Shown here: piece by piece, positions 42,462-51,215 of the stretch
How positions within the stretch are numbered: position 1 is the stretch's first letter
Layout of the letters: the number at the start of each line of letters is the position of its first letter
Assembly: GCF_900105995.1 (NCBI RefSeq)
Contig: NZ_LT629785.1
Span: forward strand, 2,356,001 to 2,420,000
Source of the DNA: Pseudomonas pohangensis
GTDB taxonomy: Bacteria > Pseudomonadota > Gammaproteobacteria > Pseudomonadales > Pseudomonadaceae
Reading direction: 5' to 3'
DNA: 64,000 bases
Program-made: the position numbers and the translations under genes
Notes under the pieces: model-generated
Told to the model about the DNA's origin: nothing
Database searches by the model: none
The model's input: only the letters and a program-made list of their open reading frames with translations

Positions 42462-43760
42462 TCAACTGTGTGCGCCCGTAGCTTCGATCAGGTCTTCCTC
42501 GATCAGCCACAGGCGGTCCTGACCCCAGTGCGCCGGGCGTTGGTCAACCCGGAACGAGGGCACACCCCACAAACCCAGCCCGAGCATTTCCTCGCGATTG
42601 GCTTCGGCCTGGGCACGCCAGCCCTGATCGGCCAGCGCCGCATCGACAAAGGCCTGATCCAGCCCGGCGCGCCGGGCAATCTTCAGTAGTCCCGCATCGC
42701 TGCCGGCATCGATACCTTCGGCCCACACGCCTTGCAGGAAGGATTCGGCAAAGGCACTGCCCTTGCCCACCTGCAGCGCCTGAAACAGCAGCGCCAGGCC
42801 GCGCTCGGTGGGCCGTCCGACCGGGTCGGCAATCCTGCCGAACGGCAGGCCGAAGTGCTCGGCAATGCGCTTGCTGTCGCGCACGATATACAGGCGCTTT
42901 TCCAGCGGCACCGGCAAGCCGCGCATGACCATCGGCATCACCGGACGCAGTTGCAGATCAGCGCCATAGTGCTCGGCCAGCAGGCGGATACGCCTGGCGG
43001 CCAGATAGGTATAGGGGCTGCGCAACGAGCAGTAGAAATACAGCTGCGGGCGCTGGCCATTGCGCGGCTGCAATGTGCATCTCACCTGCGGCAGGCCGGC
43101 CAGCGATGAAACATCAGCGCCACGGTTGAGGCCGGCCTGCTGCAGGCGCTCCTGCAGGTAATCCAGACGATCCAGCCCCCAGAACCATTCGCTTTCAAAG
43201 TACAGCGTGCCGCCCAGATAGTGCCCCAGGCGCTTGCGCAGCGCGGCCCCTTCCTCGAACAAACGCGCTACTTCAGCAGCGGGCAGCGGCTCAAGGCCCA
43301 GGGGCAGTTCGTCCTGCGCCGCCCACAGCCATTCACTGATGCGCGGTGCGTTGTGCACAAAGCGGCCATGCTCCAGGGCTGCAGCCAGCAAGGCTTCGGC
43401 CGTTGCCTGACGCTCCGCCAGCGGTTGCCCGCCGCGGTCAGTGAAATCCAGCCCGGCGTGCGCCGCCAGCTGCGCCGCATCACTGCGTGACCAGCACTGC
43501 AAACGCACCCGATCCGGTGCCGCGCTGTCTTCGGGGGCAGGCACCAGATGCACCTGCAACTCTATCCGGTAACGCTCCAGCAGGCGCGGCAGCAGCTGCA
43601 CCAGCAGATGACTGTAGGGGTCATCGGCCTGATGAAAATAATGTACCTGTGCAGCAGCACCGCTCAGGCGACGCCTGGCGGATGCCAGCAGACGCCGGCC
43701 ATCGCGCAGGGCCGGACTGGTCAGCACGCTGGATATCGCGGTGCCTATGGCTGCTTTCAT
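42462..43760 (-). CDS. Two-domain DsbA/HCCA-isomerase-like protein
   Basis: 432 residues made of two thioredoxin-fold modules. The N-terminal one (about 35-215) starts VHYFHQADDPYSHLLVQLLPR; the C-terminal one (about 235-430) starts LYFYCSLRSPYTYLAARRI and contains LGLWGVPSFRVD, resembling 2-hydroxychromene-2-carboxylate isomerase / GST-kappa. Neither module has a CXXC; Ser occupies the active position in the second. It probably acts as a glutathione-dependent isomerase or transferase, not a thiol oxidase. Substrate unknown. Confidence 0.8.
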   Translation of the reverse strand: MKAAIGTAISSVLTSPALRDGRRLLASARRRLSGAAAQVHYFHQADDPYSHLLVQLLPRLLERYRIELQVHLVPAPEDSAAPDRVRLQCWSRSDAAQLAAHAGLDFTDRGGQPLAERQATAEALLAAALEHGRFVHNAPRISEWLWAAQDELPLGLEPLPAAEVARLFEEGAALRKRLGHYLGGTLYFESEWFWGLDRLDYLQERLQQAGLNRGADVSSLAGLPQVRCTLQPRNGQRPQLYFYCSLRSPYTYLAARRIRLLAEHYGADLQLRPVMPMVMRGLPVPLEKRLYIVRDSKRIAEHFGLPFGRIADPVGRPTERGLALLFQALQVGKGSAFAESFLQGVWAEGIDAGSDAGLLKIARRAGLDQAFVDAALADQGWRAQAEANREEMLGLGLWGVPSFRVDQRPAHWGQDRLWLIEEDLIEATGAHS

Positions 43761-43824
43761 CGGATTCGCTCCCGGATAACTGCCTGGTATGTTTGGTTTT
43801 GCCCAGTTACCTGTTGGGTAAAAT

Positions 43825-43854
43825 TTGCAGGGTGGGCTTCAGCCCACCCTGCAA
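43825..43854. repeat. Palindromic REP-like hairpin
   Basis: A 30-nt near-perfect palindrome (TTGCAGGGTGGGCT, central TC, AGCCCACCCTGCAA). Its core GGGCTTCAGCCCACC is shared with the element at 11593-11657. Confidence 0.8.
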
Positions 43855-43869
43855 CTGCTTGCACCGCCC

Positions 43870-43933
43870 CTGTGGGAGCGCCGACCCCGGCGCGAGCTTT
43901 TGGCTTTTTCGCGGCGAGTCGCCGCTCCCACAG
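43870..43933. repeat. REP-like imperfect inverted repeat
   Basis: CTGTGGGAGCGCCGACCCCG near the left end pairs imperfectly with CGGCGAGTCGCCGCTCCCACAG at the right. It lies between two minus-strand genes and shares the TGTGGGAGCG end with the REP at 34034. Confidence 0.75.
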
Positions 43934-43969
43934 TTGCTCCCACAACTGCCTGCGCAAATCATTCACTGC

Positions 43970-44377
43970 TTAAAGCGGCACGCTTGGCACCAGCCGTGAA
44001 TCGGCCAGCGCCGCCGTGCGGTGATGCACGATGGCCTTGTAAGCCGGCGAAGTGATCATGCCGAGAAAGGCTTCCCTGGCCGGATACTGCACCAGCAATA
44101 CCTCGTCCCACTGTTCGCCGTCCGGGGCAATCAGCGCGGCATGGGCTTTCCCCGCCCACAGCACAGTGCCACCCGCTGCCGCCAGGATCGGCTCGATCAG
44201 CGTCGAGTATTGCGCATAGGCCTGGCGCCCGCTGCAAGGCGGCACGCTGGCATCGGCATAGGCGGCCTGCTCGCGAAAGCGCAGCAGATTGAGCATGACC
44301 ACCGGGGTATCCGCAGGAAATGACTCGGCAAACTGCTTGATGGTTGCGCGGGTTGGATCAATTGATGGGGTAATCAT
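43970..44377 (-). CDS. DUF1330 protein
   Basis: 135 residues from the ATG at 44377, with GAGG nine bases upstream; the open frame starts earlier, inside the sulfatase. The core PVVMLNLLRFREQAAY, GRQAYAQYSTLIEPIL, GEQWDEVLLVQYPAREAFLGM matches DUF1330, a dimeric alpha/beta-barrel fold (YCII/monooxygenase-like) of unknown function. It is last in the MBL - sulfatase - DUF1330 operon, 16 bp after the sulfatase stop. Confidence 0.85.
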   Translation of the reverse strand: MITPSIDPTRATIKQFAESFPADTPVVMLNLLRFREQAAYADASVPPCSGRQAYAQYSTLIEPILAAAGGTVLWAGKAHAALIAPDGEQWDEVLLVQYPAREAFLGMITSPAYKAIVHHRTAALADSRLVPSVPL

Positions 44378-44393
44378 GGTTTTCAGCCTCGCC

Positions 44394-46049
44394 TCAGTTG
44401 GACCAGTAGATAAATTCATCGTCTGCGGTTTGTGGCCGGTTCAGTGGTTTGTCGATCAGGATCGGCGCTTCCAGCAGGGACGGCCAGAGTGATTCGGCTT
44501 GCTCACTGTTGAAGGCAGCCAGTTTCGCCTGCAATTGCTTGACGCGCTCAGGCTGGGCAGCGGCCAGGTCATGTTGCTCGGTTGGATCGGCAGCCAGATC
44601 GTATAACCAGACCTTGCCACGGGTCGGGTTGACCTGCAGTTTCCAGTCGCCCGAACGCACCCCCTGATAGACACCGGAACGCCAGAACAGGTCTTCGTGG
44701 GGGCGGCCCTGCCTGGTTCCCAGCGCATACGGCAGCAGATCGACACCGTCTATCACGCGGTCCGTAGGCACCGGCACACCGGCCACTCCGGCCGCAGTGG
44801 CAAACAGATCGAAGTGGCTGACCGGTTCGCTGAAGGTGCTGCCCGCCGGGATCACGCCGGGCCATTGCATGAAGAACGGCACCCGCGTACCACCCTCGAA
44901 GAAAGTCGCCTTCCAGCCGCGGTAGGGCTTGTTCAGATCGTCCAGACCGATGTAGTTGGCACCGCCGTTGTCGCTGGTGAAAATCACCAGGGTGTTGTCC
45001 TCCAGCCCCTGCGCCTTCAGCTCGCTCAGCACCCGGCCGATATTTCGGTCGAGATTGCGGATCATCGCGGCATACACGCGACGGGTGTGGTCCTTGATTT
45101 GCGGCAGTGCATCGTAATCCTCGCGGGTCGCCTGCAGTGGCGTGTGCGGGGCGTTGTAAGCCAGATACATGAAGAACGGGCGATCCTTGTTGGCCTTGAT
45201 CGCCTGCAGCGCTTCATCGGTAAAGTAATCGGTGACATAGGACGCCGGCTTGAACGGCTTGCTGTTGTTGTAGCTGACGCCAAAAGGTGCTGCCGCCCAG
45301 AGAAACGAATCGATCGGATCGAAGTCCTGCTGGGCGTTGACCACGTCTGGGTCATCCGCCTCGAGGAACATCATGCCGCCCTGCAGAAAACCCAGCGTCT
45401 CGTCAAAGCCGTGAGCATTCGGGCCCATGCTGGCGTTTTCGCCCATATGCCACTTGCCCAGATGAATGGTGTGGTAGTCAGCCTGTTTGAGCAGTCTGGC
45501 CATGCTGATCTCGCTGGTCGGCACCCCCTGCGATTCGAACGACGGCATCGCTGCTTCCCGCTCACCATGATAAATCGCCGGATGCAGGCCCTTGCTCTTG
45601 GCACCGACTATCACTTTGGAAAAGGTCATCGGCACCGAGGTGAACTCGAAGCCGAAACGGGTCGGATAGCGACCGGTGAGCATCGCCGCGCGGGACGGCG
45701 AGCAGGTGGCGTTGCCGGCATAGCCACCGGAGAAGTTGATGCCGTTTTGCGCGATCGAATTGATATTCGGCGTCGGCACTGCATCACCGGCCACTCCACC
45801 ACCGTTGAGACTGATGTCGTTGTAGCCCAGATCATCGGCGACGATCAGCAGGATATTCGGTGGCCGCTTGTCGCTGCCGGCAGCCGGCGCAGGCGCCTGC
45901 TGCCAGGTAACCGGCTGGTTCGGTGCCGCTTCGGTGTGCATCACAAGTTTGACGAACAGCAGGATCACACCTTGCTTGCCGCCGGCAGCGAAGAATCCCG
46001 CCGTTAGCACCAACAGGGTTAGCGCCAGGCCCCAGACCAGTTTTTTCAT
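44394..46049 (-). CDS. Type I (formylglycine) sulfatase, membrane-anchored
   Basis: The 551-residue protein has an N-terminal membrane helix or signal anchor (LVWGLALTLLVLTAGFFAAGG) then a sulfatase domain: ILLIVADDLGYNDI metal site, Cys116 in CSPSRAAMLTGR for conversion to formylglycine, HLGKWHMG and FTSDNGGANY. The Cys-type motif needs a formylglycine-generating enzyme, not in this window. It hydrolyses sulfate esters, probably outside the cytoplasmic membrane. Operon partners are an AtsA-like MBL hydrolase and DUF1330, with a divergent TetR regulator. Confidence 0.92.
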   Translation of the reverse strand: MKKLVWGLALTLLVLTAGFFAAGGKQGVILLFVKLVMHTEAAPNQPVTWQQAPAPAAGSDKRPPNILLIVADDLGYNDISLNGGGVAGDAVPTPNINSIAQNGINFSGGYAGNATCSPSRAAMLTGRYPTRFGFEFTSVPMTFSKVIVGAKSKGLHPAIYHGEREAAMPSFESQGVPTSEISMARLLKQADYHTIHLGKWHMGENASMGPNAHGFDETLGFLQGGMMFLEADDPDVVNAQQDFDPIDSFLWAAAPFGVSYNNSKPFKPASYVTDYFTDEALQAIKANKDRPFFMYLAYNAPHTPLQATREDYDALPQIKDHTRRVYAAMIRNLDRNIGRVLSELKAQGLEDNTLVIFTSDNGGANYIGLDDLNKPYRGWKATFFEGGTRVPFFMQWPGVIPAGSTFSEPVSHFDLFATAAGVAGVPVPTDRVIDGVDLLPYALGTRQGRPHEDLFWRSGVYQGVRSGDWKLQVNPTRGKVWLYDLAADPTEQHDLAAAQPERVKQLQAKLAAFNSEQAESLWPSLLEAPILIDKPLNRPQTADDEFIYWSN

Positions 46050-46082
46050 CTTGCTGCTCCCAATCAGTTCGAAACGCGCCGC

Positions 46083-47162
46083 TTACAGGCGATTGCTCAG
46101 GGTTATGTCCTTGCTGCCTGCCGGCATGCTGACAAAATCGCCATCCTGACCTACGCGGATCGGCCCTGGATAGATAGCCGCCGAATCACCGAGGAAGGCT
46201 GTTTCCAGCCCCGGTATTGGCAGCGGCGGCACGATATGCGTCAGCAGCAGGTAACCCACTCCGGCATCGCGGGCGGTTTCTGCCGCCTGCTCGGGCGTGG
46301 TGTGATAGTTCTGGATGTCGATGAAGATCTGCGCCAGATTGGCACGTCCTGACTCCGCCGCCACCGTGCTCATCATCCCGACCAGATCACTGGCCAGCGC
46401 TTCGTGAATCAGCAGATCAGCACCTTTGGCTTCGCGCAAAACAGCAGGCGACTGCCTGGTATCACCACTGATCACCAGCGTACGGTCCTTGTAGCGCACC
46501 TTGTAGCCAACCGCCGGATGGATTGGTGAATGGTCAACGCTGAAGGCTTCGATAGTCAGATCCGGCTCATCAATGATCTTTACGCTCTGCTGCCCACGCG
46601 GTGTACTGAAAGCCAGCGCTGTGCCGCCAAAGCCGTCAGGCGGAATGATCTGCTCACCATGGTGAGCAATGCGATACAGGTGGTCCAGGTAATAGGCCTG
46701 CATGAAACCACCCACTACTGCCTTGACGCCCATAGTTCCGTACACCGGCAGTGGTTTTTTGTTGGCGCCGGCAACCCAGCGATTGAGCATCACATCGCCC
46801 AGACCGCCGATATGGTCGGAATGAAAATGCGTAAGGAACACCCCCTCGATGCTACCCAGATCGAAACCCATACGGGCAATATTGGTCGAGGCACTGCTGC
46901 CTGTATCGAAAACGAACAGGCGCTGGCCGGCTATCACCAGGGTGCAGGGCGAACCGCGCTGGGCATCCGGGAAGGGCGAGCCGGAACCGCACAATCCGGC
47001 ATACAGGCCGTCTGGCAGATCCTGCAGCGGCTTGTCGGCAAAGCGCTTGGCCATGACCTTCTGCACCACTGCGACACTCAACGGAGCACGCCAGTGATAC
47101 GCCGCAGCAGCGGCAAGTACGGCCACGGCCAGCAACCCGGTGAAAATTCTTTTACCTGTCAT
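46083..47162 (-). CDS. MBL-fold hydrolase, AtsA-like
   Basis: A 359-residue protein with an N-terminal membrane helix (GLLAVAVLAAAAAYHW) then a metallo-beta-lactamase fold: CGSGSPFPDAQRGSPCTLV, VFDTGSS, the zinc motif THFHSDHIGG, FSVDHSPIHPAVGY and TLVISGDTRQS. The N-terminal signature resembles the zinc-dependent arylsulfatase AtsA of Pseudoalteromonas, so sulfate-ester hydrolysis is possible but not certain. Start: ATG at 47162 with GAGG eight bases upstream (a GTG lies two codons earlier). Heads the operon with the sulfatase. Confidence 0.87.
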   Translation of the reverse strand: MTGKRIFTGLLAVAVLAAAAAYHWRAPLSVAVVQKVMAKRFADKPLQDLPDGLYAGLCGSGSPFPDAQRGSPCTLVIAGQRLFVFDTGSSASTNIARMGFDLGSIEGVFLTHFHSDHIGGLGDVMLNRWVAGANKKPLPVYGTMGVKAVVGGFMQAYYLDHLYRIAHHGEQIIPPDGFGGTALAFSTPRGQQSVKIIDEPDLTIEAFSVDHSPIHPAVGYKVRYKDRTLVISGDTRQSPAVLREAKGADLLIHEALASDLVGMMSTVAAESGRANLAQIFIDIQNYHTTPEQAAETARDAGVGYLLLTHIVPPLPIPGLETAFLGDSAAIYPGPIRVGQDGDFVSMPAGSKDITLSNRL

Positions 47163-47297
47163 AACCACTCCCTCGCGCTCACTGCCAGTCTGCTCACGGC
47201 CCTGTTCCGCTCAAGCCCTGAAACAGTTGCGGTGGGCGAAAGCCCACGCGGCAAAACTGTATAAAGGCCTACAGGGGAAAATAGCAGCATGAAGATT

Positions 47298-47382
47298 ATG
47301 TCACTATGAATGTCACTATACCCCTGACAGTGGCATGGACGCAAAGCTACAATGGCGTCCTGAATATCACTACTTGATATTC
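47298..47382. promoter_or_regulatory. Repeat-rich operator region between MBL and tetR
   Basis: ATGTCACTAT occurs twice, 12 bp apart (47298-47307, 47310-47319). A separate 21-bp dyad GAATATCA-CTACT-TGATATTC spans 47362-47382, 22 bp before the tetR start. These are candidate sites for the divergent TetR protein. Confidence 0.55.
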
Positions 47383-47404
47383 GCTTATATCCAGAGAAGC
47401 GCTG

Positions 47405-48004
47405 ATGAAAGCCACTGAAGGACCGGACTCTCCAATCGATGGCCGCCGCGCCCGTGGTCAGGCCAACCGCAGCAAACTGGTCGCAGCGATGATCGAACTG
47501 GTGCGCGAAGGCACCATCGCACCGACTGCCGAACAGGTTGCCCTGCGCGCCCGGGTCGCACTACGCACGGTATTCCGGCATTTCGATGACATGGAAAGCC
47601 TGTATCGCGAAATCAATACGGAAATCCTGCAGCAGATCATCCCCCTGCTCAGCACGCCCTTTGCCGCCAGCGACTGGCGCGGCCGTCTGGAGGAAGCCGT
47701 TGATCGCCGTGCCCGGCTCTACGAAACCATCCTGCCGTTCTATACCGCCACCACCGCCCTGCGCCACCAGTCACCCTACCTGCAGGCCAACCAGCAAAGC
47801 ATGATGGAGCTGCAGAAAGCCTCGCTACTGCGCGTGCTGCCGCAATCAGTCATCGAAGACCAGGCAACTCTGGCCGCGCTGAATCTGTTGTTAAGTGTTA
47901 CCGCCTGGTACCAGATGCGTCAGGAGCAGGGGCTGGACCTTGCCACTGCCAGACAGGCCATACTGGTCGCCAGCCGCGCGCTGACGGCTTCGTTCAAGGA
48001 CTGA
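47405..48004 (+). CDS. TetR-family regulator
   Basis: A 199-residue TetR regulator with the HTH in ANRSKLVAAMIELVREGTIA and VALRARVALRTVFRHFDDM (residues about 17-65) and a helical ligand domain. It is divergent from the MBL-sulfatase-DUF1330 operon, so it is the likely repressor of that set, with dyads in the 242-bp gap as candidate operators. The effector is unknown, possibly a sulfate ester or a product. Confidence 0.9.
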   Translation: MKATEGPDSPIDGRRARGQANRSKLVAAMIELVREGTIAPTAEQVALRARVALRTVFRHFDDMESLYREINTEILQQIIPLLSTPFAASDWRGRLEEAVDRRARLYETILPFYTATTALRHQSPYLQANQQSMMELQKASLLRVLPQSVIEDQATLAALNLLLSVTAWYQMRQEQGLDLATARQAILVASRALTASFKD

Positions 48005-48020
48005 CTGATGTGAGTGGAGC

Positions 48021-48260
48021 TCAGTCGCGCAAAAAGACCGCGACCTGATCGCCATCAAACGGCCAATCCAGCTCTGCCGCATTGTCGAGCCTGCGCAATA
48101 CCGGAATCCGCAAGCCATAACTTTCCACCTGGCTTTCCTGCTCGGCAATGTCGATCAATTCGACCAGCAGGCCATGTTCGACAAAGGGCAGCAACACTGC
48201 CTCGGCCACTTCACACAAGTGGCAACCCAGGGTACCGAGCAGCTGACATTCCGGAAGCAT
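48021..48260 (-). CDS. Glutaredoxin-like DUF836 protein
   Basis: The real gene begins at the ATG at 48260; the longer frame (to 48461) lacks conserved sequence. The 79-residue protein has a redox CXXC (Cys13-Cys16 in GTLGCHLCEVAEAVL), YGLRIPVLRR with the cis-Pro, and an acidic end. It belongs to the small glutaredoxin-like DUF836 family. It converges on the tetR gene (stop codons 17 bp apart) and is divergent from the CPA2 gene. Confidence 0.85.
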   Translation of the reverse strand: MLPECQLLGTLGCHLCEVAEAVLLPFVEHGLLVELIDIAEQESQVESYGLRIPVLRRLDNAAELDWPFDGDQVAVFLRD

Positions 48261-48408
48261 GCATACAAACCTGCAAAGTTCATCATCAACAAAGTCTAGC
48301 AGCACGGGTAAGGCCTTCGTAAAACGGTAACGCCGTGCCTTCAATACTATTGCTGGACGCAGAACCAGGCTCTGGGCATGCTTTGCCGCATCAGCGCGAG
48401 GATATGAC

Positions 48409-50367
48409 TTGTTTACCAATCTGTTATTTATCCTGACTGCCTCGCTGGCAGTTATTTCCATTTTCCACCGGATTGGCCTGCCACCGATCCTCGGTTACCT
48501 GTGTGTCGGCCTGCTCTGTGGGCCCAGCGCCTTTGGCTGGATCAACAACTTCTCCACCGATCAGCCGTACCTGTCGGAAATGGGTGTGGTGTTCCTGCTG
48601 TTCACCCTGGGCCTGGAATTCTCGCTGCCGCGCATGCTGGCCATGCGCAATCTGGTATTCGGTCTGGGCAGCCTGCAGGTACTCAGCTGCGCGCTGGTAC
48701 TGACCGGCATCCTCTATGCCTTTGGCATCGACTTGCTGCTGGCAGCGATTCTCGGCAGCGGCCTGGCCTTGTCCTCGACGGCGATTGTCAGCAAGGAACT
48801 GTTCTCCCTGGGCGAGATTTTCAGCCCGCACGGGCGCAATGCAATTGCCGTTCTGATCTTTCAGGATCTGGTCGCCGTTCTGCTGCTGACCCTGCTGCCG
48901 GTGGCCGCCGGGCAGTCCGACGAAGCCTGGTATATCGCCCTGCCGATGACCCTCGGCAAGACTGTCCTGCTGTTTGCCGTACTGCGGATCACCAGCCGCT
49001 GGTTTCTGCCTAAGCTGTTCCACGAAGTAGCCAGAGCCCGCTCACCCGAGCTGTTCGTGCTGCTGGCTCTGGTAATTGTCATGCTTACCGCCTGGGTGAC
49101 CCACGCCCTCGGTCTGTCGATGGCACTGGGCGCGTTTCTCGCCGGCATGCTGCTGGGGGAAAGCCATTACCGCCACCAGATCGAAGCGGATATCCGCCCG
49201 TTCCGCGACATCCTGCTCGGGCTGTTCTTTGTCAGCGTCGGCATGCTCATCGATCTGCGCCTGTTCGCCAGTGACGGCCTGCTGATCCTCGGCCTGACCC
49301 TGCTGCTGCTCTGCCTCAAAGGCGGCCTGGTCGCCGCACTGGTGAAGCTGCGCGGCGACTCCACCGAGACCGCCTGGCGGACCGCCTTTGCCCTGGCGCA
49401 AGGCGGCGAGTTCTTCTTTGCCCTGCTCAGCCAGCTGGTGCTCTACAAACTGCTCGATGCAGAAACCGTCAGCGTGCTGCTGACGGTGACCTTCTGCTCG
49501 ATGCTGCTCACCCCGCTGCTCTTGCGTGGCGCCCCGGCACTGGCAGCCCGGATGCGCGCAAAAGAGCAGAAACCCAGCGCTACCGAGGAGATTGCCGCTG
49601 CCGGTGCGGCGTTGCAGCAACATGTGCTGATCTGCGGTTACGGTCGGGTAGGTCAGTCCATCGGCCGTTTTCTGCGACTGGAGGGCATCCCCTTTCTGGC
49701 GCTGGACGACGATCCGGTACGGGTTCAGGAAGCCGCCGCAGGTGAGGAAAGCGCCCACTATGGCGACTCCCAGCGCCCCGACATGCTGCAGGCGATGAAT
49801 ATTGCCGCAGCGAGCCTGCTGGTGGTGGCCGTGGATAAAGCCGATGCGGCACTGCATATCGTGACCAACGCCCGGCGCCTGAATGCCCGCATACCGATTC
49901 TCGTGCGCTTGCGTGACGACCGCCGTCTGGCCGAACTGCAGGCCGCCGGAGCGACCGAAGTGATACCGGAAACCCTCGAGTCCAGCATGATGCTGGCAGC
50001 CCACGCGATGCTGTTGCTGGGCATGCCAAAAGAGAAGATTGAAACGCGCCTGTATGAAGCGCGCAGCAGTCGCTACCGGTTGCTGCATGGCTTTTATCAT
50101 GGCGCCCAGACCACAACCCAGGACAATCAGGGCAAGCCGCGCACGCTGCTGCATGCCGTCAGTCTGCCGGCTGATGCCCATGCCTGCGGCAAAGTGCTGC
50201 AGATGGACGAACTCACGTCCCTGGGCCTGGAGGTGCAGGGGGTGCGGCGGGATGGCGAAGAAATGAGCCCGTTTGACAGCATCCTGCAGGAAGGCGACGC
50301 CATCCTGATCTCGGGACGCGCCGATGCCATTGAAGCCGGCGAGGCGCGTCTGCTGGCGGGTAACTGA
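48409..50367 (+). CDS. CPA2 cation:proton antiporter (KefB/YbaL-like)
   Basis: 652 residues: a 12-helix Na+/H+-exchanger domain (about 1-380; LPPILGYLCVGLLCGP, SSTAIVSKELFSLGEI, LSMALGAFLAGMLLGES), an NAD-binding TrkA-N domain at about 403-520 (LICGYGRVGQSIG) and a TrkA-C-like end (VLQMDELTSLGLEVQG). It exports K+ or Na+ in exchange for H+. No ATG is in frame at the start; the TTG at 48409 has GAGG seven bases upstream. A second CPA2 gene lies at 54207. Confidence 0.9.
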   Translation: MFTNLLFILTASLAVISIFHRIGLPPILGYLCVGLLCGPSAFGWINNFSTDQPYLSEMGVVFLLFTLGLEFSLPRMLAMRNLVFGLGSLQVLSCALVLTGILYAFGIDLLLAAILGSGLALSSTAIVSKELFSLGEIFSPHGRNAIAVLIFQDLVAVLLLTLLPVAAGQSDEAWYIALPMTLGKTVLLFAVLRITSRWFLPKLFHEVARARSPELFVLLALVIVMLTAWVTHALGLSMALGAFLAGMLLGESHYRHQIEADIRPFRDILLGLFFVSVGMLIDLRLFASDGLLILGLTLLLLCLKGGLVAALVKLRGDSTETAWRTAFALAQGGEFFFALLSQLVLYKLLDAETVSVLLTVTFCSMLLTPLLLRGAPALAARMRAKEQKPSATEEIAAAGAALQQHVLICGYGRVGQSIGRFLRLEGIPFLALDDDPVRVQEAAAGEESAHYGDSQRPDMLQAMNIAAASLLVVAVDKADAALHIVTNARRLNARIPILVRLRDDRRLAELQAAGATEVIPETLESSMMLAAHAMLLLGMPKEKIETRLYEARSSRYRLLHGFYHGAQTTTQDNQGKPRTLLHAVSLPADAHACGKVLQMDELTSLGLEVQGVRRDGEEMSPFDSILQEGDAILISGRADAIEAGEARLLAGN

Positions 50368-50401
50368 ACCCGCACAGTCCCGGAACCGACTGACGAAAAA
50401 A

Positions 50402-50438
50402 AGGGGCGCCCGCATCGCGAAGAAACGCTGGCGCCCCT
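50402..50438. terminator. Bidirectional terminator
   Basis: AGGGGCGCC and GGCGCCCCT (9-bp arms, 19-nt loop) with an A-tract before and CTTTTT after, between the convergent antiporter and hsp20 genes. Confidence 0.75.
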
Positions 50439-50454
50439 GCTTTTTCACGCGGAC

Positions 50455-50898
50455 CTAGAGGATATCAATCTCCCGGGTGTGCGTCGGCTTGACCGTCATC
50501 TTTGGCAGGCTGAGCGTCAGCAGACCTTCGCTGTACTCGGCCTTGATGTGCTCGGCATCCGCATCTTCGGGCAAGGTAAAGGATCTGGCAAAACTGCCAT
50601 AGAAGCGTTCCACACGGTGGTGCTTGTTGTCCTTGTCTTCCTTTTCCTGGCGCCGTTCGCCACGCAGGGTAAGCACACCCTGCTCGAGTTTGACCTTGAT
50701 GTCCTCGCGTTTCATTCCCGCCAGCTCGGCCCTGATCAGATAGGCCTCCGGCGTTTCGCTGATATCTACCACCGGCGCCCAGTCGCTGGTCGTCAGCAAC
50801 TCCTGGCTGGCCGGTGACAGGCCCCGGGAAAAACCAAGCGGATAATGCTGCAGCAAAGCCTCCAGATCACGAGCCGGATTCCAACGTATCAGAGACAT
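50455..50898 (-). CDS. Small heat-shock protein Hsp20
   Basis: The 147-residue alpha-crystallin-domain chaperone: SDWAPVVDISETPEAYLIRA, MKREDIKVKLEQGVLTLRGE, then EGLLTLSLPK near the C-terminus. These ATP-independent holdases bind unfolding proteins. AGGAGG sits nine bases before the ATG. I looked for a sigma-32 promoter upstream and saw no convincing one; the 5' region was not folded for a thermosensor. Confidence 0.93.
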   Translation of the reverse strand: MSLIRWNPARDLEALLQHYPLGFSRGLSPASQELLTTSDWAPVVDISETPEAYLIRAELAGMKREDIKVKLEQGVLTLRGERRQEKEDKDNKHHRVERFYGSFARSFTLPEDADAEHIKAEYSEGLLTLSLPKMTVKPTHTREIDIL

Positions 50899-51215
50899 GA
50901 CAAAACCCTCCTGTGCGATTTATGGAACCTCAATAATCCCGCGCCAGGCACCGCAGGTATTGACCTGCATCAAAAATCTGACTATTTCGGCAGCGCACCC
51001 GGCCACTGTCTGGGGCGTGCAGCCTGGCTCACAGACCAAGTGCATGGGGCCTGCCTGACTTGCCGCGCAGGGCTTACTACCAAAGTAGTAGCGACCAAGG
51101 TCTAACAGTCTAATTCCTCGCAAAATGGTTTAGTCACGGCGTTGCAACAATTCGGATACATGCTGTAACACCCCGGCACACAGCCCGGCCGATCAAAACG
51201 AGGAGATAACTATAA
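50899..51215. other. Divergent regulatory region between hsp20 and oprD-like
   Basis: 317 bp separating divergent genes. A dyad TACTAC-CAAA-GTAGTA at 51075-51090 lies about 125 bp upstream of the porin ATG. The remainder has no supported gene; promoter boxes could not be placed with confidence. Confidence 0.5.

Noticed and set aside
50899..50990. Sigma-32 promoter or RNA thermometer for hsp20
   Set aside because: No convincing CTTGAA/CCCCAT boxes seen, and the leader could not be folded reliably by eye.
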